NCBI GenBank assembly: GCA_018389105.1
Contig: JACATO010000048.1
Coordinates: 1 to 64,000 of the forward strand
Length of the DNA stretch: 64,000 bases
Direction of reading: 5' to 3'
From: Nautilus pompilius
Lineage: Eukaryota > Mollusca > Cephalopoda > Nautilida > Nautilidae
This document shows positions 11,952 to 23,600 of the stretch, one piece after another. Each line of letters starts with the position of its first letter. Position 1 is the stretch's first letter. A program made the translations under genes and the position numbers. A model generated the notes under the pieces. It was not told the DNA's origin. It saw nothing but the letters and a program-made list of their open reading frames with translations, and made no database searches.

Positions 11952-14352
11952 TTCACAATCTTCCACTTCCATATTGTTTAGCTGGCTAATTTCTTGCTGT
12001 CATATCTGAAAAGTCATTCCTTCTGTTAGGAAAGACAAATTGTAACAGAAAAATAAGTAAAGACAGTGTCAAAGATTTTTACAAAATATCTTCTGTTCCA
12101 TCACCAGCAATATCTACTGTATGTACGTAGAACAGCAATGTAGGTAGGGGCAGGACATAGCCTCCAAAGGAACTAGATAAGTAAAGTTTATATAGCATAA
12201 TCAAAACTTTCTCTGAAAATCTCTAAACAACAAGTAAAGTTTTGTTTTGTGTGATTTAATTGAAAACTTCTTAATCAAACACAACCATGTTTCTAATATT
12301 TATTGTCATTAATGTGGATGTATACCACAGTTATCAAAAATAAATACCTGTAATCAGATGCTATAACAAAATCACACCTAAATAACCTAATGTACAGAAA
12401 TTATTCCATTTCCAGTTCTCTGGTAATAATCACCAGAATTTCTAAGTCTCGTGTCTCCGTGTTTTCCATGTACCGGTTTGGGTAGGAAGAGTCACCTCTC
12501 AGAACTTCCTGGGGTAACTTATAGGATTTTTAAGACTTTTATAATAAATTTACATCTGAAATTAATTCTTCAAGTTCTTTTCATAAATCTTTATAATTCT
12601 TCTCTCTTTTGGAAAAGAAACAAACAAGCAAAACCTAAAAAAATTGTATTTATATAAGACTTTCTCTGTACAACATCCAGATATTCCTGTTAAAATGTAT
12701 AACGACTCTGCTTTTAAGTTCTAAAAAAGCCAAAAAAACATACAATTGTTTTAACTAAAATAAATGTCAAATAATTAATTTAAATCCATTTCCCAGTTAT
12801 TACCATTACTCAAATTATTTCTTTCCTAATGTTCAATGTACACTGTTATCCTATTATTATTTCTTTAAAGAAAGACTTTATAATAGTGAGGACTTAGAAA
12901 GGAAAAGAAAAAAAGCCTCCAAGTAAATAATATTATTTCCAGTTCTGGCAAATAGTTTTTATTTATAAAAGTCTCTACTTTCATTTTGGTAAAACAAAAA
13001 CATGCACATGTGGGACACAGCCATGGGAAACAGGTGTGAATTTGTGCACGAGCTATGTGATGCATTATAAATACATGCCTACAGACTGAAAGATTTCCTT
13101 TTAAGCTTTACAATAAATTAAGTAAACAGAAACTAAAAACAACCAAAAAGTGTCAGATAAAAATATTAAAGAGAAAAAAAATTCAGACATCTCACTTTCC
13201 ATCAGCTCAAACCATCTTCATTTCTGTTTAGATCACTAATCAAAAAGATTAAAATCCACAGGCCCCCACCATGTGTAATGTTGGTTTATCCCACACCGCC
13301 TTTATGCTAGTGTAACAGGGAAATTCGTGTTAACCAATTTCTATGCATTTGATTGGCAAAAATGCAGGTAAACCAGCCAATCTAGCTTCTCACCTTGACT
13401 TAAAAAGAAAAGAAAGAAAGAAATAGTTTGTAATCAGTACCTGATTATTTGGATAAAGAAGCACTATGTCCAGTGGTGGGATGCAGTGTTTATTCACAGA
13501 GTGGCTAATACAAAGATAGTCTGTTTTTGTTTTACTTCTGTACACAAAAGAACGTTAATAAATAAAACCAACTAAATAATCAGAATTTCAGGGGAGGGGA
13601 GAAGGTCTGCCAACTTTTCTCTACCACAATATTTACTCTGATCTCATTTCCATCTTCCTTGTAACTAATTACCCGAGTCTGAGGTAGCTCGTCAGAGATT
13701 ACTCTATTGTTATAAGAGAAATCTGTAAAAACAGCCTGGAATCTGGCAGTGAAATTATGCTTAATTTCTTCATTTATTTTTTACAAAATAAAATGAGATA
13801 AATACCTGACTACAGGTAAACATAAAACAAACTAATCTTTAGATTGTGTAAAATTAAAATAACACGGTCTCGTTTAATTTTTCTTGGTTCACCTTTATCT
13901 ACGACCAATCAGGAGTTCATCGTAAAGGGGGAAAATAAATAAATAAAGGGGCATTTACTTGATATTAAATCTGAATAAATTACAGATTCATCCAAGTGGA
14001 TGTAGCTGCAAGAAAGTGAAGCTACCAGAAGATTAAATGTCAAGGTAAACACTGTGAATTTTGTCGGGAACTGACGGAGTAACCAACACCAACTTCTCAG
14101 TTGATGGAAAGTACGTTTTTTTTTTTACCTTCAGGTGGAATTTAACGGAGTTTACTGTCTAATAACTGCACGCGGCTTTTTTCGGTATCGTTGAGGAGTC
14201 CTGAGATCTTAACGGGGGGGGGGGGGATTTAACACGTGGCTCGGATAGTTTCGTTTTACAGCAGCAGCACATAGCACGCCTGAGTTTTGGGAGCGATCCC
14301 TCTAATAATCCACGGGATGACCTTACATGTATATAGAAAACACGTGACTTTG

Positions 14353-14404
14353 GTAATAATAATAATAATAGTAATAATAATAATTATTATTATAACAACA
14401 ACAA
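14353..14404. repeat. (TAA)n/(ACA)n low-complexity tract
   Basis: Interrupted TAA trinucleotide repeat passing into ACAACA, within the left side of the GC-rich island. A poly-G run of nine lies just upstream at about 14214-14226. Confidence 0.85.
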
Positions 14405-14789
14405 ACGGAAAAGGAAACCAACACAATTATTACACCACCGTCAGTCGTAATTTTCCCAGCCCCCCCCAAATTAAATACCAGTGGGAAAATCGGAGCTGGA
14501 TTTACGCAAATTACACCGACTCCCGGAAAGTTCGAATTTTAAAGACCCGATTGCCATTATTCAGAGAAGTGGGTGATCTGGTAACCAGATTACCGCAGAA
14601 TAAGTCTGGGAGGCGAATATTTCTTTTCCTTTAAATAAACAAGCAACAAATGGAAATAATATGAACAGCTTCAAAAATTCCAAAGCCGCCCGCACCAGTG
14701 ACCGATGCCCCCTTTTTTCCCCCCCTTCCATCTCCACCCAAGCGTGACGTCGTTCCCCTTCTACACGGAACAGAGCTAACCCGACGAAA

Positions 14790-14855
14790 ATGGGGAACAT
14801 CAGGCAGTTTTGTTCCGACGGTTCCGGAGAGGATGGGGAAGTTATACGGAAACAG
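14790..14855 (+). CDS. possible first coding exon, unrecognised
   Basis: An ATG at 14790 opens 22 codons (MGNIRQFCSDGSGEDGEVIR, then KQ) that end exactly at CAG|GTAACA, a good donor in phase 0. It lies in the GC-rich island and is more protein-like than random. No partner exon was identified, and on this strand the intron would have to run past the start of UTP15. It may belong to an alternative 5' transcript or be chance. Confidence 0.2.
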
Positions 14856-15040
14856 GTAACATTTGCCTGCGACTGCTTGCCCCTCCCCTCCCGCGCGCGG
14901 GGTTTCGATACAAGGTGTTTTTTTTTAAAAAAAGGGGGTTATTTGATATCACGTTTATTTTACCTATTTACATGTCGCTGTCTGTTCGTCGGCAGGGATC
15001 TTGTTTCGGGTACCTCTGCCTACCGCCATTAATACATAAA

Positions 15041-15058
15041 TAATAATAATAATAATAT
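15041..15058. repeat. (TAA)n tract
   Basis: Six TAA units lying just inside the intron after the minus-strand donor at 15064-15063. Confidence 0.85.
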
Positions 15059-15064
15059 ATCTAC

Positions 15065-15445
15065 CTGCTTAAATTGCTCTTGGAAAGTCCAGTGATGGGA
15101 GGGGCCATCGCTGCCCGCGCTTCCCGGATGGGTGGGCGGTTGGCCAGGAGGGGGTGCGGGCGGTCGAGGCGGCGCGGCAGCGAATCTCTCCAGATAAGCG
15201 GCGTGGTTGATGATGTTGATTCGAGGATGATCCGCCTTGATGTCCCTGTGAGCGGGGAAATCACTCTTGCGAAGGTCCTGCTCGCGCTGAAGCCGGTCGT
15301 GGAGACGGATCTCCTTGGCTCGCAGTTCCTCGTGCTGTCTTGCGAGCGCTTCCTCGTGAGCTTTCAGTTCGCGCTCGATTTCCTCCCGCTCCTCCCGCTC
15401 CTGTTGCTTCAACTTTTCGTACAACTCCCTGTCTGCCGGGTCCAT
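15065..15445 (-). CDS. unrecognised charged, coiled-coil-like protein, 5' coding exon
   Basis: The minus-strand frame starts at ATG 15445 and runs 127 codons to AAGCAG|GTAGAT, a donor in phase 0. Residues 1-60 are dense in Glu, Arg, Lys and Gln (KLKQQEREEREEIERELKAH) and should form a long helix or coiled coil. A stretch containing DHPRINIINHAAYLERF follows, then a Pro/Ala-rich linker (PPRPPAPPPGQPPTHPG) and a Ser/Gly segment ending HHWTFQEQFKQ. The domain order suggests a nuclear or scaffold protein, but I do not recognise the family. The upstream frame is interrupted by a TAA one base before this ATG (see findings). Later exons must lie to the left and were not identified. Confidence 0.65.
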
Positions 15446-15524
15446 CTTATCCGTGTTCAGCCCCGCTCTCCCCGTTGTCGCTGGCGTTATCAGACTCCAT
15501 CTCGGACTCGTTCAACTCATTAGA
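15446..15524 (-). other. 5' part of the minus-strand exon, short upstream frame
   Basis: A strong acceptor on the minus strand (long CT tract, then GCCGCCGTTCCAG, AG at 15526-15525) starts the exon at 15524. Its first 25 codons, in the frame continuing from the candidate exon at 16169-16134, read SNELNESEMESDNASDNGES and GAEHG, then TAA at 15449-15447. The acidic composition looks coding. The main ATG follows one base later in a different frame. This is either an upstream ORF or the sign of a one-base difference. Confidence 0.5.
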
Positions 15525-15536
15525 CTGGAACGGCGG

Positions 15537-15542
15537 CGAGGA

Positions 15543-15573
<31 letters not shown>
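15537..15573. repeat. (GA)n tract acting as minus-strand polypyrimidine tract
   Basis: A GAGAGA run on + which, on the minus strand, supplies the CT-rich tract just upstream of the acceptor at 15526-15525. Length changes in this microsatellite could affect splicing of the minus-strand gene. Confidence 0.8.
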
Positions 15574-16060
15574 AACAACAACAAAAAACAATATAGTTTG
15601 GTATCGAAAGTCGCCTCCCTATAAAGGGCTGCTGCCATTACCTCACCTTCACTTAATTCGCTTCCCTCCCTGAAAAACAAACAACAAAACGGCGGGCAGG
15701 CGAAAGTCTCCATCACTCTATGGATGGACGGTCGTTATAACGGGGTACCTGCACACCTACAGACACGGCCCACAACTTTTAGAAGTGTCCGTGTATAAGA
15801 GGGGGCAGGCTCCCCGTCTTCTCAGTTCTCCGGGTATAAGGTCGGTTGTTGGAGAGGAGTTCGATAAGTCCGCGCACCCCCCCTGATCCCGACTATCATT
15901 TAGTCGGTGACACTTTAAAGTCGGCGTCCCCAAAGTCCGAGTCCTTTCCTTTCCTCTCCGGGTCTCCCCTCAGCCGGGGCCAGGGCTGGGGGGGTCCCCG
16001 AGTCGGCTAATGTCAACTTCTCATCTCGATCATCATCGAGTCTGAACATGGAAAGGCAAA

Positions 16061-16129
16061 GGAAGAAGAAGAAGAAGAAGAACAAACAAAAACAACAACA
16101 ACAACAACAATAAACAAAACAACAACAAC
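16061..16129. repeat. (GAA)n/(CAA)n low-complexity tract
   Basis: Trinucleotide-like GAA units followed by CAA units. It lies immediately intronic to the minus-strand donor at 16133-16132. Confidence 0.85.
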
Positions 16130-16133
16130 GTAC

Positions 16134-16169
16134 CATATTGTCGTCCAGGCTGTTTTCGCCGTGTGACAT
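16134..16169 (-). CDS. candidate first coding exon of the minus-strand gene
   Basis: ATG at 16169 opens MSHGENSLDDNM and ends exactly at ATATG|GTACGT, a near-consensus donor in phase 0. Splicing to the acceptor at 15526-15525 gives a continuous acidic frame of 37 residues that ends in the TAA just before the main ATG at 15445. Position inside the island and the divergent arrangement with UTP15 support a real first exon. No transcript evidence is available. Confidence 0.45.
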
Positions 16170-16545
16170 GCTACAATCGCTCTTTCTGCGAGAGTTGAAA
16201 GGTGTCTTCACGGCGCCTGTATCACGGCGGACGGACGATCGAGTGCACGAACTCGCCTGGGCCAATTTTGTTTGGTACACATCAATAATCCTATCCCGTC
16301 AATCTAAATTAATATATGCAGCTTTTCGGGCTCCCCTCCGGATCACGTGGTCGCACTCTTCAACGAACACAGCTAAGCCGGAGTTCCGAGTCAACCGCTG
16401 CGTAGATTCCGGTTGTCGCCTCGGATTTTCGTCCTTATGTGGGTTTTCGGGGGGTTTTAGGGAGCAGTTGACCGCGCACTTCGCGGAACCGATCGTAGGC
16501 ACCAGAAAAACTTTGCCCGCCGGAGTCGGAGAGTATCAGGTTAAA

Positions 16546-16635
16546 ATGGCGGCGCCCTTCAAGAAGACTACGATACGGCACCCACGTGTACGGGAAGAAC
16601 AAACTTCAGATACGATACACTGGAAAGCATTAGAG
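16546..16635 (+). CDS. UTP15: UTP15, first coding exon
   Basis: UTP15 is a WD40-repeat protein of the t-UTP/UtpA part of the nucleolar small-subunit processome. It is needed for rRNA transcription and early 18S rRNA processing. ATG at 16546 (context TTAAAATGG) opens 30 codons starting MAAPFKKTTIRHPRV and ending DTIHWKALE, then GAG|GTATTT, a donor in phase 0. The family starts with about 31 residues of this type ending near a Trp, just before the conserved 'KE(Y/F)GAV' segment, which is supplied here by the exon at 37670. An in-frame open extension reaches 16138, but the spliced start at 16546 fits the family length best. The gene shares its promoter island with the divergent minus-strand gene. 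Confidence 0.75.
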
Positions 16636-18672
16636 GTATTTTAGATTATCTAGTTCTGATGGATTTATTTGTGTTTCTTGGAGATAGTGATACTGGTGGG
16701 GGGGGTGGAGGCTCGCGGCTCTGGGACCCTCGGGGCGGTCGGGCGGTCGGACAACAAACTCGGATCGGCGACAGACACGAAAGGACTATAATTCGTGCAT
16801 CCCATCCATCAGCTCAGCCCGGCGGTAGTAGTGTTGGTGCGCGGGGCCCAGGGCTCACCGGTTATTCGCCACACTTGAACAAGTGTTTAGCCAGGTTGGG
16901 GTCCGTCTGTCGGGAGTCGTTGCCCGGGTGAAGTGTCACGCGAGTAGCTTACTGTTGGCGGACTGACAGCGAATGGCGACAACCCCTCGGTCTCCCTCCC
17001 CTCCTGCCCACCAAGATGTAACTTTTCGCGTTTTTCTGCTTCCGTCCCGGGCTCGTAGTGTATATGTTTCTAACTGTGAATTGTATTGGTATGGAATTAA
17101 AACTCCTCACTTCCTCTCTTGTCGCTCTTCAGTTAATGAAAAGGCCGGCCAGGTGTCTTAATATTGCTGTTCTCTCCCCAAAACAAAGCAGCCAACCAAC
17201 TAACTCACACAATAAAGCGTATCTTATAATGTATAAATAAACTATCGCCCACAATTATTGACTAGCATAGTGCTATGGTTACTGCTGATAAGTGTCATTC
17301 TTGCCTTTTCGGGGGCCCGACTCTTCACTGCTTAGCTACATAACTCAATATTGAGCAGTTAGGGTGAGTTAAGGCATCGGTGTTTTACAGGAGTCACCTT
17401 AAAAGATTGTGAAGAAGTTCATGAACAAATTTACTTGATTGTGAAAACCATTACACTCAGACAAAAACAAAACTATTCGGGAATAGAAAAAAATGATCCA
17501 TGAGGCTTCAGCATTTCTTAAAAGAAAAAATAAGTTTCTAAACTCATTGTCAAAAGATCACAACGAAGGTATTCTTTGGTAATACTTTTGCTTAAGTTTC
17601 TGCAAAACTTTGGTTGACTGACTGACTTGCTGATAAAAGCTATTGACTGACATTATAATGTATGTGGTTGAAAGATTACTGCACTCAGTTGTCATCCTGA
17701 GTAATATTTGTTGATTTTGTTGTGGTGTCTAGTCATTGGCAGATTTCTTATTTTATCGTACCTGCCTGTTCTGCATGGGCTTTCTCCCGAGCACATTTGT
17801 GTAGGTCATTGTAGCCAGTGCCTGACAACCCTCTTTTCTTATCCAGCTTAGCATTCTCCCCCCCCCCTCCAAGATTACTGGGGTACTCTAAGAATACAGC
17901 AACAAATTTGGTATTGAACCAAAACAGTGAACTAAATAAAAAGTTTACATTGAAAACAATTATGCTTTTATGTTGGCTGATCTACCACCTATCTGATCTT
18001 ATCTTGATAAGGAGCTCAGTAGAGTAAGAAATAGTGTACAAAAGATGTTTTCTCAAAATTAGTTTTAAATTACTAGTTGAAAAACATGATCAACTGGGGG
18101 TTGCTCTGATTGATGGCAGATCAAATTCAGACTGTGACCAATACCTGAAAGTGAATTAAACACATGCAATTTTTGCTGGAAAAACAAGAGCCACAGTTTT
18201 GTATATTATTATATCTGCATAATTAGACATGAATTTCATCTTTTGTTTTGCCAGCTTAAAACAAGAAAACAAAGCAGTACATGAGCTAATATAGCCTAAA
18301 AATATTGTCTGTATGAAAACTAAGCAAGCAGGATTCCTTTTTTACACATTTACACATTTTAAATCAAATTTATTATTACTGTAACAAGTTTTTGCAGTGT
18401 ATTGCCCATGGAAATAAACTAAGTGTTTTACTTACTTTGTGGACTACAAATCTCCACAAAATCTTTGGAATTAAAAAAAAAATATTATGAATAGGTGTGT
18501 TAAGGAAAAAGAAGTTGACATGCATAAGATGGGATGAAAGCTTCAGGATTGCATTCTTATCTATGCTAAATTTCTCCCATTGTTTAGGTTATGCAAATTT
18601 CAGTTGATATAATAATGTTAAAGATGTAATCTTTCACTTTATAAAGTAAAGTATAGCACAACTTATACATAC

Positions 18673-18746
18673 TAGGGGATGTTCAAATGAAACTCAGATA
18701 GATATAATTATAGTAATTTTCATCTGGGTTTATTTGAACACCCATT
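18673..18746. mobile_element. short palindromic MITE, copy 2
   Basis: Arms GGATGTTCAAATGAAACTCA and TGGGTTTATTTGAACACCCA face each other around an AT-rich core. They match the other copies but have diverged most in the centre. Confidence 0.65.
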
Positions 18747-20532
18747 ACACAAGCAGATATGTCAAATTTTACAGAGTAATTTTCTAATACTATGCTTTTA
18801 TCCTTTTTTCATTGTTTGCATTGTGGTATAACACTACTGTCTTATTAATCATTTCATTTTAAAAACTAGCTTGACTTACCAAAGTGGATATATATACTTG
18901 GGACTTTTTTGTAAGTGTATCTAAAGAATATACTCATTAGTAGTACTTAACTGTATCAATCTTAACATTCCATTTGACAGTACATTAATTAAAGGTAAAT
19001 GCTACTAATAATTTTTATGTTCCTGACTTTAACACAGTTATGTAGTAATTTAAATCAGTTTACTCAGTTACTAATATATTGCTAAATTGAAGTGAAACAG
19101 TATCTTATGAAAAATAGTAATAAAAAACAAAATGTATCAATAATTGTAACTGAAAAAGGGTAGAAACAAATAAGGGCATAGTTCATACTAAGTCTTAATG
19201 GATTTACTATCTTTATACATGTAATTTGTATATTTGTTAGTGTTAATAATTCTAAAATTCTAAAACAAACCATACAACAAATTTATTATTGGTTCTTCAT
19301 ATAGATCTTGGTATATTTAAGTAGCATATTTTGGCTCTACTAGTTTTAATGTTTGGTGCTAGATTGCTTTAACTCTTATTTTTCAGAGGGAGAATTTTTA
19401 TTTTAAAAGAAAATAACTGAAATTTTCTTAATAAAGTATTATTTATATTTATACATAATATACTAAGTATTTTTCATAGTTTTGCAATTACGCAGATAGT
19501 ATGAAAAAGTAGTGCATAGTTGTGGTCAGAAAAATTTTTTAAAAAATACTTCATATTCTGTTACTGTAGAGTAACATCCTGAAGTTCTCCCTTTCTAAAT
19601 GGTGCTGTTTAGCTGTCACTGTAGCTTAACAGTGATGTCGACATATGACATGTCAGTGGCATTTTCTTGCATTATGACACATTTCAGTTTTGCAATCAAT
19701 ATAGTGCAATATTCACTGCTGCTGTCTGGGAAATCCTGCCTACAATCATAGTGCTGTCTTGTTGAAAAGTAAGTTCATGGGATATAGTGTGTTGCAGATG
19801 AGACTACCCTTGGTGCTAGCAACATATGTGATGATATGTTGATATCATTAACATTACCACTTGCCTCTCCAAATCTTAATGCTGCTACTTTGGCAATCTG
19901 AGTAGCTATTAGGTAAGTATTGGGAGACATTTTAAAAGTTTTAAAAAGAAATTATGCTATAATTTAAGGATTTGTGGCAGTAATTATGTTGAAGTTTTTT
20001 CAGTAAAATAGATATTAGGTTTGTGTACTTTTTGGAAACAACTACATGCAAGGGTTAATTGTACCTGAATCAGTATACCCCGATTATTTTTTCATTACCA
20101 GAGACCAAATCTATAAAGAAAACTAAGTTTAATCTCTTAGAATTTAATACTGTTTAAAAGCCTTCAAATAGGTAAAAAAGGGGTTTGGATCAATCAATCT
20201 TATACAATTATAGAAAGAAAAACAGCGAATGTGAAATTCTTTAGGTTTAGCATGCACCTAAAATTGTTGTAGTTGCTTGTGGAATGGACTAGAACAGATA
20301 TATAGTTGAAGTATCAGAAACAGAATATTAACAGTAAATCTGACAAGAGTTTCTTATGAATAGTTGCAAGTTACATTGGAAAGGAACAGTGTATGCAGTA
20401 GCATCATATCCAATAGAAACCCTCATTTAGCATTGTTTTCCCTAAAAGAGAATATGGTGAATGTGTTTTTGCTAATCTAAATTTTTATTTTCAAGTTTAT
20501 TTATCCCAAAGCTCCAGTGATAAATTTTATTT

Positions 20533-20615
20533 ACTAAGGCTGTTCAAATAAAACCTAGCTGAAAGTAGAACTGCTGTAATTGTATCTGGCCGGGTTTCAT
20601 TTGAATGACTTTAGT
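20533..20615. mobile_element. short palindromic MITE, copy 3
   Basis: The left end reads ACTAAGGCTGTTCAAATAAA and the right end GGTTTCATTTGAATGACTTT followed by AGT, so the outermost bases are also inverted (ACTAAGG/CTTTAGT). The core has AACTGCTGTAATTGTATCTGG. This copy best shows the likely termini of the family. Confidence 0.7.
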
Positions 20616-23600
20616 GTATAAAAATCTTCACATTATGACTAGTTTTTTCCCAAATTATTCTGACACATTGAAAATTAAAAAAAAAAAAAAGGGGGTTCCT
20701 GCAGTGATTAATTTGCTAGTTCTATTGAAAATGAAATTTAGGCTCTTACAGGAGGTAATGCATGGCTAGATTTAGTGTTTACTTTAAATGCTGACATTCT
20801 AAGCAGCCTATATTATAGAAACCCCACAGGCAACAGTGATTGCCGCTCTCTGGAAATTAAATTAACCTTATTTTTATTTTAAAAATATCAAAGTTAAACA
20901 GTCATAGAGGTGATTGTAAAATGTACACAAAGCTTTTAGATCAGATTAGTGGACAGGTAAAATTCCAAAAAGATAATTTAATAAACACACGTGTATATCC
21001 AAATAGATGTCTAGTTAGTAGGTGGTTAGGTTTGCTTTTTTGTTATGTAAAAATATTTCAAATATTTGTAGTAAAGTAAAGGTTAAAAATATCTTAGCAG
21101 TGTAGATAATGTTTGCAAATTTGCATTTATGCAGAATAGTTATTGATAAAATTCTACAAATAGCATAATGAAAAAAGAAGAGCTTTGAACAAAATTCTAT
21201 ACTGATTTTAGAGAAACATTTAATAACATTTAGTTTCTGTAGTCATTACATTGCATTTGTTCTTTTTATTTTTGTTTCCTTTACAGAATAGCTGAAAGTT
21301 TACAAGACAAATAAATCAGAATGGTCAGCTGACAATTTTCAAGAACTTTAAAGGCAACATCTCTATTTTGTAAACCTTTATCTTTTTCTGTAATTCGTTT
21401 ATATGGAAAAATCCGAGTTTCTGATGTTAATGTTGCATGAGTCAATAAAAATGATTTTAACTTTGCTAGTATAAAGGGTTTTAGTCTGATTATAAAATAG
21501 TATTCTTATAAGCTTTCAGTATGGATTGATGGCTGAGAAATCTTGACTAAGTGATCTAAAATTTTCCGAATGTATTTGAGGAATTGAGTATTAAAAATTG
21601 ATTAGATGTTTGTTATGGAGTCATTTCACAAAAGTGTAAAATTAAAAGAAATTGTCATGACATGAGTAAAGGATTGACTGAGTTAATGGTTTATCATTCT
21701 GGTTTTAAAAAAGCCTTGTGAGCTATTTGAAGATTCTTTTTTGGGTCTTAATCTCTTATTGGTCTACATAAATAATTTCCATAATGTTATAGATTGAAGA
21801 AATACATATATGATAACAAAATGTATGGAAAAGTTAATAACTAAGGATGAGTTTAAGATGAATCTAAACTAGGCAGTAAAATGGATCTGCTAGATGAAAA
21901 GTGAAATTAAAACTTGACATTATTTAATTAGTTAAATTAGAAAACTATGGTGAAAAAAGTCCTAAGATATTTTGGCTGTTTTCTAAGGTGTAGAGAATAA
22001 GGTTGTAACAAAGTGAATATAATTTAGGCAGTCATTTTTCAAAAAGTACAACACTAGTATCAGACGGTATTTGATGTTAATTAACAAGTAGATTTTAATG
22101 GAAAAAGACAAGGCCGAAGAGAGAATGGATATCCCGTTTGTGTAACCATTTTCTGAACAACAACAACAATGCATTGATGGAAATTTATTAGCATTTACAT
22201 GCAGTTTACTTTCTGACTCTTCTAAGCAGCTGCAGCTACAAAAGTTGCTTCAGGATTTCATTAATATCATCTAAGAAACACAACAAATTATTGGTGAAGA
22301 TGATAAATTCGATGCTGTATTTTATGAGATTCCTTTCTTTAGGCACTTTTGACAAAAATGGCATTACAGTAGAGTCAGGTTATTTAAGTTTCCAGTATTT
22401 TTCTTTTGTTGCATCCATTTTTTGAGAATAAGTATTTAAAACTATTTAGTAAAATTTAATAGTGGAATTATAAATCCACTTAATATAATGTTAATATTAA
22501 AGTGCATTCTATTTTGTACTTTCAAATAAAAATATATGTAAATTAAACTTTAAACAGAAAATTAACAATTACCTGCTTAAAAATTGTGTATAGGCAAAAG
22601 CAATTTTATGAAATTCCCTGGTTTTCTTGATATTTAGTCAGAAACTCTGAAACTTACCATAAGAAAGAGATTCTGAATATTTTTAAAGCATGAATGACTT
22701 ATTTTACAGTATAATACAGTAGATATCCTTTACCTGTCCATTTATGATATGAGAGAGAAGTTTGCCAACAAGAATTATTTTATTTTAAAAATTTTAATAG
22801 AATAAAAAATTAAAAAAAAAAAATGCCTTGCCTGTAGAAAAGAATGGAATTTACGTGATAATTTCTATTATTGTTCTTTTTTATTTTCTCTCCTATTTCT
22901 TAAAATGGAAGGAGTGGTGTTTAAAAGAGTAGTTCTTAAATTTACTGGCTTTGGATTTTCTATTTTTCTGGTTACTGATAATTTGTTGCTCTGGATTTTG
23001 TGAAAATGCACCAAAAAGTACCATTGCAAAGAGTTTGTATAATTACTCAAAGTAAAATCCTTTCTATAGCTTTTAGTTTGCACAATGAGGCTGCTATGGC
23101 GCCATTTTTCGTTGTATTACTATTTCTTACATTGATTTAAAAAATGTAACTATTTTCTTGTGACGACAAAACAAAAGAACTGAAAACAAGCAACTTTCAT
23201 CTAGCATCATTGGATCTTGAGATTTTTAATACAGTTTGCTGCTGGAGTTTATTGGTTATAATGTTAGCTATGTTATTCCACAGAACTGAATACATTTAAT
23301 GTTACATTGATAACTAAATAAGTTGTGTGTTTTGGAATTGTATGGTGTTAGATAATTTATGCAATAATTTTTTGCAAAATATTCTGTGTTACCAAAATAA
23401 ACATAAATTACATTGCGATGGGACTGATTTTGTTGACATTACAGGGAATTTATGAAAAAAGATTAGGATTTGAGTAAAAGAAATGTTGGCATTGTTAACT
23501 TTTTAAGTAAGATTTATTGACTTATCCCAAAGGGAAATGCTAATATTTGCTTGCATGTGAAGGAGCTGCCATTAATAAAAAGTCCCAATTATTCGTTGGT

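Larger units (their letters stand above)
5270..14150. other. AT-rich non-coding DNA
   Basis: Nearly 9 kb of AT-rich sequence with no recognisable protein, RNA gene or autonomous element. It contains simple repeats near 6.24, 10.05 and 11.94 kb, a possible minus-strand micro-exon at 7.42 kb and one longer open frame at 8590-8946. Part of it is probably intron of the minus-strand gene that begins near 16.1 kb, since that gene must continue leftward past its donor at 15064. Confidence 0.5.
14151..17170. promoter_or_regulatory. CpG-rich island, probable bidirectional promoter region
   Basis: GC and CpG content rise sharply between about 14.15 and 17.17 kb, against AT-rich DNA on both sides. The island holds the divergent first coding exons of UTP15 (+, 16546) and an unrecognised gene (-, 16169 and 15445). 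About 375 bp separate the two outermost start codons. Shared, CpG-rich, TATA-poor promoters are usual for housekeeping ribosome-biogenesis genes. No TATA box was identified, and transcription starts cannot be placed from sequence alone. Confidence 0.6.

Noticed and set aside
13394-13440. Strong minus-strand acceptor followed by QGEKLDWLVYLHF and a stop, as a terminal exon
   Set aside because: Only 18 codons with no recognisable similarity. The pyrimidine tract is part of an AAAG simple repeat, so a chance acceptor is likely.
15074-15523. 149-codon + strand frame opposite the minus-strand exon
   Set aside because: Shadow of the minus-strand coding exon in a GC-rich region. Its composition follows from the complementary codons, and the minus-strand frame has a proper donor.
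16138-16545. 136-codon in-frame open extension upstream of the UTP15 start
   Set aside because: It would more than triple the N-terminus relative to the family, and it lies in the promoter island. The start at 16546 gives the expected length to the conserved segment.
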